From positions 215,160 through 279,159 of the forward strand of contig JACOUS010000014.1 of NCBI GenBank assembly GCA_016177735.1: a stretch of 64,000 nucleotides of DNA, given 5' to 3'. The position numbers and the translations under genes were made by a program. The notes beneath the pieces are model-generated. The model was not told where the DNA came from. It did no database searches and saw only the letters and a program-made list of their open reading frames with translations. Within the stretch, counting starts at the first letter, position 1, and each line of letters starts with the position of its first letter. Positions 53,514-62,055 of the stretch are shown piece by piece. Source of the DNA: Ignavibacteriales bacterium. Lineage in GTDB: Bacteria > Bacteroidota > Ignavibacteria > Ignavibacteriales > Melioribacteraceae.

Positions 53514-54146
53514 ATGATTAAAATATTTGTTGCAGACGACCACAGCCTAATTAGAGAGGGAATAAAAAATATTATTTCCAAAGAATACGATATGAGCGTT
53601 GTAGGAGAGACAGCCGACCCGCTCAAGATAATCGAACTGGCACAGCATATAAAGCCCGACCTTCTCATTCTCGATCTTTCGATGCCCGGCAAAAGCGGCT
53701 TGGATGTTCTCAAAGAAATTAAATCCGTATCGCCCGAAACAAAAGTTTTGATAATGACGATGCTTCCCGAAGATCAATTTGCAAAACGAACTCTCAAAGC
53801 CGGTGCTTCCGGTTATCTCACAAAAGACAGTGCACCGGATGAATTGATCAATGCGATAAGAAAAATTATTAACGGCAAAAAATATATCAGTCCTTCACTT
53901 GCGGAAAAACTTGCTGAAGATCTCGATGACACAAGTCCCAAAGAACCACATGAACTTTTATCGGATAGAGAGTTTCAGGTTTTGAAAATGATAGCCGCCG
54001 GAAAATCCCAAACAGAAATTGCAGACGAACTTTCCATCGGAATAAGCACTGTAAATACTTACCGCACACGGATTCTCGAAAAACTTAATCTCCACACAAA
54101 TGCCGAACTGATTCATTTTGCGTACAACAATAAATTGATTGAATAG
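53514..54146 (+). CDS. NarL/LuxR-type response regulator
   Basis: A 210-residue regulator: receiver with Asp8-Asp9 and phospho-acceptor Asp54 in LILDLSMPG, and a C-terminal LuxR helix-turn-helix (LSDREFQVLKMIAAGKSQTEIADELSIGISTVNTYRTRILEKL). It probably responds to the kinase encoded upstream. No target site can be given. Confidence 0.94.
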   Translation: MIKIFVADDHSLIREGIKNIISKEYDMSVVGETADPLKIIELAQHIKPDLLILDLSMPGKSGLDVLKEIKSVSPETKVLIMTMLPEDQFAKRTLKAGASGYLTKDSAPDELINAIRKIINGKKYISPSLAEKLAEDLDDTSPKEPHELLSDREFQVLKMIAAGKSQTEIADELSIGISTVNTYRTRILEKLNLHTNAELIHFAYNNKLIE

Positions 54147-54245
54147 GGAAAGTTGTTCAGATTGCGGTTTGCACTGCTATCACGATGGTAAAATCAATTT
54201 TTGTCTTCTATAAATTATTTCAATTTTTTTGGATTTTTCTAATTG

Positions 54246-54425
54246 CCACGAGCTTCAGCTCGTGGACCAATACTACAAAAACAATTTCCGGCTTTAGCCG
54301 GAATTATTTTTATCAATTGCGGTTGAAACCGCAATCGTTTTTTGCTATTCAAAACCACAACTTATCACCGTGAAGCGGTGATATGCCTGAAATAAACTAA
54401 CCCAGCAGTTTGGGGCTAAAGCCCC
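54246..54425. repeat. Array of five different short palindromes
   Basis: In order: CCACGAGCT-TC-AGCTCGTGG (54246-54265), CCGGCTTTAGCCGG (54288-54301), TTGCGGTT-GA-AACCGCAA (54317-54334), ATCACCG-tgaag-CGGTGAT (54364-54382) and GGGGCTAAAGCCCC (54412-54425). All share short A/T or GA centres but have different arms. The rest of 54147-54538 is AT-rich with no gene. Confidence 0.75.
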
Positions 54426-54538
54426 GTTTATACAAATAGCTACAGCGTGTCGTAAATCCGCTACAAAAAAATTAACAATAGTTACTACACGCCGGATTAT
54501 TTTAAAAATGTAAGTTTCCACAAGCAATACGTGGGTGC

Positions 54539-54904
54539 ATGAAAAAAGTATTAGTAGTTGATGATTCTCTCGAAGTAATTCAAAATCTTAGGAAACTTGT
54601 TGAAAAAATAGACGGCTTAACTCTGGTCGGTTCTGCCGATAATGTTAACGCGGCAGTAACTTTATTTAGCAGCAACAAGCCGGATATTATTATACTCGAT
54701 ATTGGATTGACTAAAGGGAGCGGAATTGAAGTACTACATCAAATCAAGAGTCTGCCGGCACCGGCAACCGTTATAATGTTTACAAATTATTCCAAAGATG
54801 CTTTTAGAAAAACTTCCATAAAGCTTGGCGCCGATTATTTTTTAGATAAGACTCACGATTTCGACCGCCTGATTGATATTCTTAAAGAGATCGCCGAAAA
54901 ATAA
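54539..54904 (+). CDS. Stand-alone receiver domain protein
   Basis: A 121-residue CheY-like protein with Asp8-Asp9, phospho-acceptor Asp54, Thr82 and Lys104, so it should be phosphorylated, but it has no output domain. It may act as a phosphate relay or sink for the kinases nearby. The ribosome binding site is weak (GTGGGTGC). Confidence 0.9.
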   Translation: MKKVLVVDDSLEVIQNLRKLVEKIDGLTLVGSADNVNAAVTLFSSNKPDIIILDIGLTKGSGIEVLHQIKSLPAPATVIMFTNYSKDAFRKTSIKLGADYFLDKTHDFDRLIDILKEIAEK

Positions 54905-55032
54905 TTTACACCGCGTAATCTTTCTTACTACAGCGAAATCACCTCAAACACTACGGAAGAATCATAATTTCAACGATACCCGGAATTCCATCTGCAAGTT
55001 AAATTGCACCCAGAAATTATGAGGGACCCAAA

Positions 55033-55434
55033 ATGAAATTTTTAGTATTCGACCGTGCGATGATGATCAGATTCATGATCACAAAACATATCAACCGTAT
55101 CAGCGATAGTGAAGAAATCATAGCAGCAGAAAATGTTAACTCCGTTATTGAACATGTGAAGGAATACTATTTTGACGTTCTGATTTTAGATATGGATAAC
55201 CTCCGTGGTTATTTCCAGCTTATTAAAAAAATTGCCAACGAAAGAAATCCCGGCATTACAATTATTCTCACAACAAATTTTCCGAACAAAAAAATAAACC
55301 AGAAATTTTTAAAACTTGGAGTTGAGTATTGCTACGATAAAGTGAGCGACTTCGAAGAATTCCGGCAGAAAATTGACGATTTAATCGGCACTGCCGATTT
55401 ACCGGGAGATATTGCTTTCTCAACAGCCGGTTAA
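55033..55434 (+). CDS. Degenerate receiver-like protein
   Basis: A 133-residue receiver-like fold with Asp53 in LILDMDN, Thr80-Thr81 and Lys103, but the acidic pair at the start is Asp7-Arg8 (FDRAM), so magnesium binding may be impaired. It is followed by the large kinase gene and could be an unphosphorylated decoy or adaptor. A GAGGGACCC ribosome binding site precedes the ATG. Confidence 0.75.
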   Translation: MKFLVFDRAMMIRFMITKHINRISDSEEIIAAENVNSVIEHVKEYYFDVLILDMDNLRGYFQLIKKIANERNPGITIILTTNFPNKKINQKFLKLGVEYCYDKVSDFEEFRQKIDDLIGTADLPGDIAFSTAG

Positions 55435-55476
55435 TTACGTTAACATTACAAGGGCTATGATAACAAGAGGCATAAT

Positions 55477-58400
55477 ATGAGCGGCAAAAATTCTAAAGGA
55501 CTGATGAAATATTTTCTACTCGGCATTCCGATAGTAATCCTTTTTATTACCGGTCTTTCGTTTTTCAAACACGTGATCAGCGACCGCGAAAGAGAAATTT
55601 TCCAAAAACTTTTAACGGAAGCAGATTACAAAACAAACGAAATCAACAACTGGTACAACAACACTTTTACCAAAGCTCACAGCTTTTTTGACAGCCAGGA
55701 AATATCGGGCAATATCTACGACAACATTCAACGGGGTATTTCATTAAAAGACGATCACGGATTAAACTACTCTATAAAAAGCCTGATTAAGTTCAGTTCG
55801 TTAACAAGCATAAGCATTTTTGATGTTACCGGAACCCCTATTTTTTGGGAACCTGAACAGACTCGTTTGCTCGAACTTTATCAAAGGGAAGCTTTACAAA
55901 AAGTTATCGATTCACGCGGGTATTTTCTTTCCGATCTCTATTTCAATCCGGTGGACAGCAGTTCACACTTTTCACTTTACATTCCGCTCGAAAAAGTAAT
56001 AGACGGCGAGAAACAAATCTTTGCCGTTGTTATGCTCGATGCCGACCCGGTTTCTTCTATCTTTCAAAAAATTAAAGAAGTTGAAGACGAATCAAACACA
56101 TCGGAAAGTATAATTATTAAAAACCAAAAAGAGCTTGTACTCTCACTATCGAACCTTCAATTAAGGAAAGGCTACGGTTTTCAATCAGTATCTTCTTTAA
56201 AAAATATTGATAATCCATTCGTTTCCAAAAGCAAAGTAAGTTTTTGGGAAGGAACTGATTACACCGGCAGAGAAGTTTTCGGTGTTTCGAAAAGAACAGC
56301 GCAAGTTCCGTGGTTTTTTACAACGCAGATTGATAAAAGCCTTGTTTACGAACCGGTATTTGGAACAGCTTTGCTGATCGGGCTGGGTCTTTTCATAATT
56401 TTAATTACCGCCGGCTTGGGTGTTTACTATTATCTGCGAAAAGTTTATTACGGCGCGGATATTGTTCCACGGCATAAAATAGAAAATGATATGTTCAAAA
56501 AGCGGTACGAAGCACTCTTCAAATATGCAAACGATATCATATTAACAACAGATGCGCGCGGAAGAATATTGGAAGCCAACAGCAAAGCAATTGAAACGTA
56601 CGGTTTCAGTCTCGATGAATTTAAAAAGTTGACCGTAAAACAGCTTCGCTCGAAAGAAACCGTTCACACTTTTGATTCGGATTTTGAAAAATCAAAAACC
56701 GATGACGGGCATATCTACGAAACTATTCATATGAGAAAAGACGGCACATCTTTTCCGGTTGAAGTCAGTTCAAGGTTTGTTGTTCTCGATAACGCCGTTT
56801 ATGTGCAAGGCAGCATCCGCGATATTACAGAAAGAAAACACGCAGAAGAAAAATTAAGACAAGCCGATTTACTGCTTCAACTGGTAATTAACGGAACGAA
56901 GGACGTTGTCTTTATCAAAAATACCGAATCCCAATTTTTGCTTATAAATAAAGTCGGCGCTTTACAGATAGGCAGACCGATCGAGCAGATTATCGGCAGA
57001 ACAAATGAAGAATTATTCGATAAAGAACAAGCAAAAAAATTTAATAAGAATGATCAAAAAATCTTTACGGATGGCGCTGCGTTAAATTTCGAAGAGGAAA
57101 TGATCATTAACGGCAAAAAAATTATAAGCAGTGTAATTATAACTCCATGGAAAGATTCTAAAGGAAGTATTATCGGCTTGATTGGTGTAAGCAGAGACGT
57201 AACCGAAAAACAAGAGATGATAAATGCGCTCAAACAAAACGAAAAAATGTTAAGAACCTTCTTTGATACATCTGCCGCCGGTATTTCACTTGTTGGAATA
57301 GACGGCAGATTTGTTAAAGTAAATAAAAAAATCTGCGAGTTGCTCGGCTATGAAGAAGAGGAACTCTACAAACTTAATTATCAGCAGTTCGTTTACTCCG
57401 AAGATGCCGGGAGAATAAACGCATCTCTCGCAAAACTGATCAAGGGTGAAGTTGACAGCCTAACAATCGACGGAAGGTATGTCCGAAAAGACGGTGAAGT
57501 TAGATGGGCAACAACCTCAGTTTCACTTGTATGCGATAACGACGGCAATCCGCTTTATCTATCAGGCATCACTGTTGATAACACCGAAGCAATTAATGCA
57601 AAAAAGGATAGGGACGAAAGCGAAAATAAATACCGTAAAATTTTCGAGAATGTTCAGGATGTATTTTTCATAACAAATAATGATGGCATTCTTCTCGATA
57701 TCAGTCCATCAATTCAGCGCCATGCCGGTTACACCCGCGAAGAACTTATTCAAAAACATGTTGAAGGATTTTATCTGAACAAAGATGACCGGAAAGAATT
57801 TTTAACCGGGATGCAGAAACATGGCGAAGTAATCGACTTCGAAACAAGAATGAAAGCAAAAGACGGAAGAATTATTCACACTGCAATTAACGCACAATTC
57901 CGCCGTAACGATAAAGGCGAAATAATAGGTATGGAAGGTTCTCTGCGCGATATCACCGAACGTAAAAAAGCCGAAGAAGCGGTAAAAGAGAGCGAGAAAA
58001 AGTACCGCAAGGTTTTTGAAAACATCCAGGACGTTTTCTTCATTACGGATAACAGCGGAATTATTCTCGATATCAGTCCTTCGATAAAACGTTACACGGA
58101 ATATCCGCGCGAAGAATTTATCGGAAAACATGTAAACGACTTTTATCACGATCTTCAGGATAAAGCAGAATTTCTGAACAGAATGAAGTCGCATGGCGAA
58201 GTAAGCGATTTCGAAATAAGGATGCAGACAAAATCAGACGCACCGCTTTACGCATCGATGAATGCGCACAACCGTTACAACGAATACGGTCAAATCACCG
58301 GAATGGAAGGTTCGCTGCGCAACATAACAGAACGCAAAAAAGCCGAAGCCGATTTGAAAGCAAGCGAAAGAAGATACCGCCAGTTGTTCGAATTGAACCC

Positions 58401-59826
58401 GCACATAATGTGGCTGTATGATTTAAAGACCCTGAAATTTATTGCCGTTAACGAAGCCGCCATCCAGCATTACGGATACAGCCGGGAAGAATTTCTTTCG
58501 ATGACAATTAAAGATATCCGTCCGGCTGAAGACTTTTCCCGATTGGCTGATAATTTAAAACACATGCCAACCGGAATCGAACATTCGGGTATCTGGAGAC
58601 ACATTAGAAAAGACGGCACAATTATTAATGTAGATATTGTTTCGCACACAATTGATTTTTCCGGCACTCATGCAAAACTTGTTCTCATAACAGATGTTAC
58701 CGAAAAACTGAAAGCCCAGGAAGAGCTTCTCAAATTATCGCGCGCGGTTGAGCAAACCTCCTCATCGATTATGATTACTGACTTAAAAGGAAATATTGAA
58801 TACGTTAACAGAGCTTTCACAAAAAATACGGGATACGCTTTTGAGGAAGTGAAAGGAAAAAATCCGAGGCTCTTAAAGTCCGACGAAACAACTAAAGAAG
58901 TTTTTGAGCAAATGTGGGAAACAATTCTTGCCGGCAACGAGTGGCACGGTGAACTTCTCAATAAAACAAAAGACGGCAGACTTGTTTGGGAAACAATTTC
59001 TATTAATCCAATAATCGATAAAAACGGTCAAATAAGAAATTTTGTAGAAATAAAAGACGACATCACAAGTCAAAAATTATTACAGCAAGAATTGATTGAA
59101 GCAAAAGATAAAGCCGAGCATTCCAATAAATTAAAGACACAATTTCTTGCGCAAATGTCCCATGAAATTAGAACTCCGCTCAATGCAATGCTCAGCTATT
59201 CAAGTTTAATCAAGCACGAACTGGAGAATCTTGAAATTACTTCCGGTGATATAACAGAAAGTCTCGAAGGCATTTCAGATTCCGGAAGACGCATAATCAG
59301 AACAATTGAATTGATACTTGATATTTCCGACATGCAGACCGGCAGATACGAAGCCATTCCTAAAAAAATATCTTTACATAAAGATGTGCTCCACAAACTT
59401 TATGCAGAATACAAATCGCTTGCCGAAGCAAAAAACATTGAATTCAAAATCGAAAAAAATATTGATAATGAAATTATCAACAGCGACGAATATTCACTCA
59501 CAAAAATATTCGATCACTTGATTGATAATGCGATCAAGTTTACAAACAAAGGATTTGTCAAAATAAATATTTCAATGAACGGTTCTGAAAAAAATATTTT
59601 GGTAGCAGTTAAAGACAGCGGAATCGGCATATCGAAAGAATATCTGCCGGAACTTTTTACGTCATTTTCGCAAGAAGAACAAGGATACTCAAGAAGTTTT
59701 GACGGGAACGGACTTGGCTTGGCATTGGTAAAAAAGTATTGCGAGTTGAACAAAATCAAAATTGATGTTGAGAGCAAAAAAGGTACCGGCACAACATTTT
59801 TATTAACAATTCCCTACAACAGATGA
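55477..59826 (+). CDS. Membrane histidine kinase with seven PAS domains
   Basis: A 1449-residue sensor. An N-terminal helix (YFLLGIPIVILFITGLSFF), an extracytoplasmic sensor of about 260 residues (Cache-like, unproven) and a second helix near residue 305 (ALLIGLGLFIILITAGLGVYYYL) are followed by seven PAS domains (about 340-1150), HisKA with phospho-His in AQMSHEIRTPLNAM and HATPase_c with DSGIGISKEYLPELF and GNGLGLALVKKYCELN. The fourth and fifth PAS domains are near-duplicates (ENVQDVFFIT and ENIQDVFFIT with GEVxDFExRM). The kinase core matches that of the kinase at 46077. Confidence 0.92.
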   Translation: MSGKNSKGLMKYFLLGIPIVILFITGLSFFKHVISDREREIFQKLLTEADYKTNEINNWYNNTFTKAHSFFDSQEISGNIYDNIQRGISLKDDHGLNYSIKSLIKFSSLTSISIFDVTGTPIFWEPEQTRLLELYQREALQKVIDSRGYFLSDLYFNPVDSSSHFSLYIPLEKVIDGEKQIFAVVMLDADPVSSIFQKIKEVEDESNTSESIIIKNQKELVLSLSNLQLRKGYGFQSVSSLKNIDNPFVSKSKVSFWEGTDYTGREVFGVSKRTAQVPWFFTTQIDKSLVYEPVFGTALLIGLGLFIILITAGLGVYYYLRKVYYGADIVPRHKIENDMFKKRYEALFKYANDIILTTDARGRILEANSKAIETYGFSLDEFKKLTVKQLRSKETVHTFDSDFEKSKTDDGHIYETIHMRKDGTSFPVEVSSRFVVLDNAVYVQGSIRDITERKHAEEKLRQADLLLQLVINGTKDVVFIKNTESQFLLINKVGALQIGRPIEQIIGRTNEELFDKEQAKKFNKNDQKIFTDGAALNFEEEMIINGKKIISSVIITPWKDSKGSIIGLIGVSRDVTEKQEMINALKQNEKMLRTFFDTSAAGISLVGIDGRFVKVNKKICELLGYEEEELYKLNYQQFVYSEDAGRINASLAKLIKGEVDSLTIDGRYVRKDGEVRWATTSVSLVCDNDGNPLYLSGITVDNTEAINAKKDRDESENKYRKIFENVQDVFFITNNDGILLDISPSIQRHAGYTREELIQKHVEGFYLNKDDRKEFLTGMQKHGEVIDFETRMKAKDGRIIHTAINAQFRRNDKGEIIGMEGSLRDITERKKAEEAVKESEKKYRKVFENIQDVFFITDNSGIILDISPSIKRYTEYPREEFIGKHVNDFYHDLQDKAEFLNRMKSHGEVSDFEIRMQTKSDAPLYASMNAHNRYNEYGQITGMEGSLRNITERKKAEADLKASERRYRQLFELNPHIMWLYDLKTLKFIAVNEAAIQHYGYSREEFLSMTIKDIRPAEDFSRLADNLKHMPTGIEHSGIWRHIRKDGTIINVDIVSHTIDFSGTHAKLVLITDVTEKLKAQEELLKLSRAVEQTSSSIMITDLKGNIEYVNRAFTKNTGYAFEEVKGKNPRLLKSDETTKEVFEQMWETILAGNEWHGELLNKTKDGRLVWETISINPIIDKNGQIRNFVEIKDDITSQKLLQQELIEAKDKAEHSNKLKTQFLAQMSHEIRTPLNAMLSYSSLIKHELENLEITSGDITESLEGISDSGRRIIRTIELILDISDMQTGRYEAIPKKISLHKDVLHKLYAEYKSLAEAKNIEFKIEKNIDNEIINSDEYSLTKIFDHLIDNAIKFTNKGFVKINISMNGSEKNILVAVKDSGIGISKEYLPELFTSFSQEEQGYSRSFDGNGLGLALVKKYCELNKIKIDVESKKGTGTTFLLTIPYNR

Positions 59827-59857
59827 TGCGTTATGAAAGTAATTGAAAGATTTAAAA

Positions 59858-61330
59858 ATGAACAGAAAGAAAAAATATTTGAGGGACAGTTTGGTCCGCG
59901 GTTTTGATTCTTCTGCAATACTTAAAAACATCAAACGTTCAATAACATTAGCCCTGATTGGATGGAGTGCTCTTATAATAATTTCGTTTTTGATACAGTT
60001 CTTCGTGTTGCAGAGCGGTTATAAAGAATTCCAGATGCTTCATGCAAGCGAGTGGAATAAAGAACATGCTGCCGCTTACGATGCATTCTTTAACCGGCAT
60101 TTTTTTCAAGCAGTGATTGGTCATCTTATAATATGGATTTTGGTTGCGGCTACAATAATCTATTTTTCAAAAAGATATTACAGACAGATAAAAGAATTAA
60201 AAGCGAGCGAAGAAAGATTCTTCACATTTTTAGATGAGTCGCCTACCGGGGTTATACTTGTTGATAAAAGCGGCAAAGTGATTTATGCCAATCCTATCGT
60301 GGAAACGAGCATGCCAGAAAAATTTAGAGAAGGAAGATGGAAAGATAAATATGATTATGAAATCTGGCAGCCGGATCTGTTGAAAAAATTCAAACTCGGT
60401 CTCGAAGAAGTTTTCGAGAAAAATAAAACGGTAACCACCGAATTTACATTTGATATCGAAAACCATCCGGTGCATTTGCAGATGCACAAATTCCCGATTA
60501 AAGATAATGACGGAAGAACCATTGTTGCAGCAACCAGCGCCAATTTAACACAAAGAAAAATCGCCGAGAAGAAAATTGTCGAATACATGAAAGAGCTTGA
60601 AGACATGCACCGCACAAAAGATAAATTGATGTCTGTAATTGCACACGATCTGCGAAGCCCGTTCCACCCGATGCTCGGCATTACGGAAATAGTGATCGAA
60701 GATTTCGATACGCTTTCTCCCGAAGAAATAAAAATCAATTTGAAAGAGATACACGGTTTGTTGAGGAACCAATATCAATTGCTCGATAACTTGCTCGATT
60801 GGTCGCTTCTCCATAACGGCAAAATACATGTTTACCCGGCTAAATTGGATTTGTTCGAATGCACAAACGAGGTAATCAAATTATTTGAGCCGGGCGCCGA
60901 AATGAAAAATATTATTCTGTTAAACCTTCTGCCGCATGCTCTCGCTGTTGATACAGATAAACACATTTATTCGATGGTACTGAGAAATTTGATTTACAAT
61001 GCAATAAAGTTTACGCCGCAGAACGGAACAGTGGAAATATCATCTCATCCAAAAGATAATTTTCTAATAATTAATGTAACCGACAGCGGCAAGGGAATAC
61101 CAAAAGAGAACCTGGAAAAAATATTTAATACTGATGCTTCCTTTACCACGAAAGGAACTCATAACGAAAGAGGAACTGGACTTGGTTTACAATTGTGCAT
61201 AGATCTGTTAAAAGTATTGGGCGGAGAACTTACTGCCGTAAGCGAGACCGGTAAAGGAAGCACATTTTCTTTCAGCCTTCCGTTACACTTAAACATTGAA
61301 AAAGGAAAAGCCCCTCAAAGGCCCTCATAG
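59858..61330 (+). CDS. Membrane-bound PAS histidine kinase
   Basis: A 490-residue kinase. Two helices near residues 28-50 and 90-112 (HLIIWILVAATIIYF) bracket a short extracytoplasmic loop, then come a PAS domain (about 130-240), HisKA with phospho-His in SVIAHDLRSPF and HATPase_c with DSGKGIPKENLEKIF and GTGLGLQLCIDLL. The start is ambiguous: a TTG at 59843 or the ATG at 59858 used here. It follows the large kinase with a 31-base gap, so both may be co-transcribed. Its kinase core resembles that at 50948. Confidence 0.88.
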   Translation: MNRKKKYLRDSLVRGFDSSAILKNIKRSITLALIGWSALIIISFLIQFFVLQSGYKEFQMLHASEWNKEHAAAYDAFFNRHFFQAVIGHLIIWILVAATIIYFSKRYYRQIKELKASEERFFTFLDESPTGVILVDKSGKVIYANPIVETSMPEKFREGRWKDKYDYEIWQPDLLKKFKLGLEEVFEKNKTVTTEFTFDIENHPVHLQMHKFPIKDNDGRTIVAATSANLTQRKIAEKKIVEYMKELEDMHRTKDKLMSVIAHDLRSPFHPMLGITEIVIEDFDTLSPEEIKINLKEIHGLLRNQYQLLDNLLDWSLLHNGKIHVYPAKLDLFECTNEVIKLFEPGAEMKNIILLNLLPHALAVDTDKHIYSMVLRNLIYNAIKFTPQNGTVEISSHPKDNFLIINVTDSGKGIPKENLEKIFNTDASFTTKGTHNERGTGLGLQLCIDLLKVLGGELTAVSETGKGSTFSFSLPLHLNIEKGKAPQRPS

Positions 61331-61335
61331 CCCTC

Positions 61336-61389
61336 GGGAGACGTTCTGCAGCCTGCCCTCTCAAAAAAATGGCTGTGGAACGCTCTCCC
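61336..61389. repeat. GGGAGACGTTC hairpin upstream of the second RAYT
   Basis: GGGAGACGTTC pairs with GAACGCTCTCCC (61378-61389, one extra base). The stem has the same GAGACGTTC/GAACGTCTC core as the hairpin at 62012, so the transposase gene is framed by related palindromes. Confidence 0.65.
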
Positions 61390-61441
61390 TTTTTTTTAAT
61401 ATTGAGCGGCGTTTTGCAAACGTCTCCCAAAATAAATGACA

Positions 61442-62004
61442 ATGTTTCAAAACAAATACCGGATTGAATCAACACGATTAAAGGAATGGTATTATTCAAA
61501 TCCGTGGTGGTATTACGTAACAATAAATACAAAGGATCATAAAAAATATTTTGGAAAGTCGAAAATGAGAAAATGATTTTGAATGAAGCCGGGAAAATTG
61601 TTGAAGATGAGTGGACAAAAACAAAATCATTACGCTCAAATGTTAATTTGGATTATTACGTAATTATGCCGAATCATTTGCACGGGATTATAATTATCAA
61701 CGGTTCCGAAGTAGAGACACACCGAGTGCGTCTCCCGAACGAAGAAAGAATAAATGGCAGAGACGCGTTCGACGCGTCTCTACGAATTGTGAAAAATTGT
61801 TTAAGTGATATAATTAGAGGTTTTAAATCGGCTGCAACAAAACGAATAAAAAAATCAGGCAGAAATAATTTCGCTTGGCAATCTCGCTTTTACGACAGAA
61901 TTATTCGCAATGAAAACGAATCGTATGCTATTCGAAATTACATAGAAGAAAATCCGTTGAAATGGGAAATCGATAAAGATGAAGGAGTTCACATTAACAT
62001 ATAA
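61442..62004 (+). pseudogene. Second RAYT transposase (IS200-like), frameshifted
   Basis: The first frame (61442-61576) gives FQNKYRIESTRLKEWYYSNP and then WWYYVTINTKDHKKYFGK before a stop; the second, from 61573, continues MILNEAGKIVEDEW with His35-Leu-His37 in MPNHLHG, the HUH motif, and NYIEENPLKW near the end. The two overlap by ATGA and together make the family's full protein. A single lost base near 61557 (YFGK then VENEK in the other frame) explains the break. Two hairpins are inserted in-frame after INGSEV. Confidence 0.75.
61714..61781. repeat. Two REP-like hairpins inside the RAYT coding sequence
   Basis: GAGACACAC-CGA-GTGCGTCTC (61714-61734, one mismatch) and AGAGACGCGT-TCG-ACGCGTCTCT (61759-61781, perfect) share the GAGACG core of the flanking hairpins. 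They encode about two dozen residues (ETHRVRLPNEERINGRDAFD) between two conserved blocks, so the element has grown inside the gene. Confidence 0.7.
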
Positions 62005-62011
62005 AAACAAT

Positions 62012-62054
62012 AGAGACGTTCTCATTTACCCGTCCGTAGGCGGGGAACGTCTCT
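62012..62054. repeat. AGAGACGTTC hairpin downstream of the second RAYT
   Basis: AGAGACGTTC (62012-62021) pairs perfectly with GAACGTCTCT (62045-62054). It is eight bases from the transposase stop, and may also terminate transcription. Confidence 0.7.
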
Positions 62055-62055
62055 G

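Noticed and set aside
59843..59857. TTG start for the last kinase gene
   Set aside because: The in-frame ATG at 59858 is 15 bases further on and neither has a strong ribosome binding site, so the commoner codon was preferred.
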